From NCBI GenBank assembly GCA_023238725.1, contig JAKKUS010001080.1, positions 1-64,000 on the forward strand: a stretch of 64,000 nt of DNA, written 5' to 3'. Below are positions 62,641 to 64,000 of this stretch, piece after piece. The first letter of the stretch is position 1. Each line of letters opens with the position of its first letter. The translations under genes and the position numbers were made by a program. This DNA is from Scortum barcoo. Taxonomy: Eukaryota; Chordata; Actinopteri; Centrarchiformes; Terapontidae. The notes under the pieces are model-generated. The model saw only the letters and a program-made list of their open reading frames with translations. It had not been told where the DNA came from and did not search any database.

Positions 62641-63664
62641 ATAATAAAAGTCATCAGCTGCGGTGATATGATTAACATTAGTCCATACTCTTTTTAAAAA
62701 AAACATCACCAGGTCATAAAAATATATTTACGAAACTAAACCAAATATAAATGGGTAAATTACAGTGGACAGTAATCTACCAATGACAAAATGCTGTTCC
62801 TGACTTTATAAAAGTTTAATGACCTCTGACTGAAAAGTTCGACATGATCTGACAGCTCTCAACTGTAGCTGCTTGAGCAAACATCGGCTTCACAGACTGA
62901 GAGGATTCACAGTCCTGGTTTCCGGAGGTGCCAGAGTGCAAACATGTCCAATCATACACTGTTTCGCTGCTTCTCCTGATCATCAGAGACTTCAGACTTA
63001 GGCTGAGATGGACTGTAACATATGAGGGATGTCTGGTTTAAAACCATGGGCATTAATTTTACCAGACCTTTTTCAACATATGCAAATATTTGAGTGTCTT
63101 TATCCCCCACATCCCCAGTAACAAGGCCGGGAACACCGCAGCAGGCACTGAGCACTCTGATTGTCTGTTAATGACGAGAAAGGGAAAGGTGTTTTTAAAA
63201 AGAGTCTCATGAAATCGAATCTCTTCAATGGCAAAAAACCAAAACAAAACAAAACAAACACTGTGACCTTGTTAAATGCACTTCAAGTCAAAATAGCTGC
63301 TAATCTCCGTCATGGTCCCCAGTGCAGAATGTACAACATTTACAACATGTCAACACTGCCGCAGCAGTGAGCATAGGGATGGGTGAATGGAGTTGTTTTT
63401 CTTCTCCTGCTGTCCTCTGGCGTAAAAATCACAAGCAGTCATCGTGGCAATAAAAGCTGAGTGCTCGAGAGCCACCCTTGGGGAGCTATTGGAGCAGAAG
63501 CCCGGTGTATGTGCATGGTGCAGGTGTTGTAGCCCTAACTAAACTCCTGACATTTTCACTGCTCTCCTCCACGGGTGAAGTAAGATAGGGGCTTCAGACT
63601 GCCTGTAAATTATCAGCTTATGCTGAAGCTGTGAGGCATGTTAGCTCCTGTGGAGATGGGAAGG

Positions 63665-63670
<6 letters not shown>

Positions 63671-63705
<35 letters not shown>
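63671..63705. repeat. (TG)n microsatellite
   Basis: About 17 uninterrupted TG units, preceded by an imperfect GTGTGTGC stretch from 63664. Confidence 0.97.
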
Positions 63706-63708
<3 letters not shown>

Positions 63709-64000
63709 CATTGTGGGTGTCTGTTGTGGTTCTGAGCCTGATTATGATACCGTGTAGGCTTCAGGGTGAATTCAAGGCAACAACTGAAAAAAAATAATAA
63801 CTTGCATCTTTATCCCACAATGTTTGCTATGTGAGAAGTGTTGCTATAAATCTCTTCCTCGACCTGTTGCAACACTCACACATTCTGGTACAATTCTACT
63901 TTATGTTGTCAAAACAAACTATTCAAAGTGTTGGTGCACATGAACCAACCCATCTGTCACTAAAACACAGAAACGTTGCCTCCCAGGCAGATCCAACAGA

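Larger units (their letters stand above)
57319..64000. other. GLCE upstream sequence (5' UTR intron or flank)
   Basis: No coding sequence is recognised. A possible 3' splice site (AATGCAG|ACG, exon edge at 57331) just upstream of the ATG suggests that the 5' UTR is spliced and that the GLCE promoter lies further up, perhaps beyond the window. The interval contains a fragment near 57.95-58.16 kb that looks like a teleost repeat ('aaacctggttacgtgtatac', 'gtgcatgtaaactg'), a GATTAAT-family copy (62.39-62.64 kb), poly-T runs near 61.55 and 61.67 kb and a TG microsatellite. Confidence 0.5.

Overview
This window is vertebrate genomic DNA, almost certainly from a ray-finned (percomorph-type) fish. 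Coding sequence is sparse and split into short exons by AT-rich introns with GT...AG ends. There are many microsatellites, and several dispersed repeat types that I recognise from memory as common in teleost genomes. No bacterial, viral, CRISPR or operon-like organisation is visible.

Three protein-coding genes can be read from splice sites and protein similarity, all on the minus strand. In transcription order they are GLCE (heparan sulfate D-glucuronyl C5-epimerase; coding 57318 down to 42351, four coding exons, 595 aa), PAQR5 (membrane progestin receptor gamma type; 31158 down to 21588, seven coding exons, 345 aa) and KIF23 (mitotic kinesin-6 MKLP1/CHO1; 16681 down to 5830, 23 coding exons, 974 aa). 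Every exon chain stays in frame from start to stop. The order GLCE-PAQR5-KIF23 on one strand matches what I recall of human chromosome 15q23, so this is an ancient conserved syntenic block.

Layout: 1-5829 is AT-rich sequence beyond the KIF23 3' end with no gene seen. 5830-16681 is KIF23, with a compact promoter at about 16.72-16.82 kb carrying a CHR cell-cycle element and an inverted CCAAT box. 16.85-18.46 kb is an unexplained GC-richer block that may be a retroelement remnant or a divergent non-coding transcript. 18.5-21.6 kb is repeat-rich. 21.6-31.2 kb is PAQR5 with a TATA-type promoter. 31.2-42.3 kb is intergenic and holds a GATA-motif cluster, a GC-rich hairpin, a foldback element and enhancer-like islands. 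42.35-57.3 kb is GLCE, whose large introns hold a tRNA-derived SINE, the tail of a degenerate LINE and a purine-rich tract. 57.3-64 kb is upstream GLCE sequence (5' UTR intron or flank) without recognisable coding sequence.

The three genes do not form a pathway: GLCE acts in the Golgi on heparan sulfate, PAQR5 is a membrane steroid receptor, and KIF23 drives central spindle assembly and cytokinesis. I did not find a previously undescribed system. The most useful observations are the conserved alternative CHO1 exon, the CHR/CCAAT promoter, the unexplained block beside it, and several non-coding structures.
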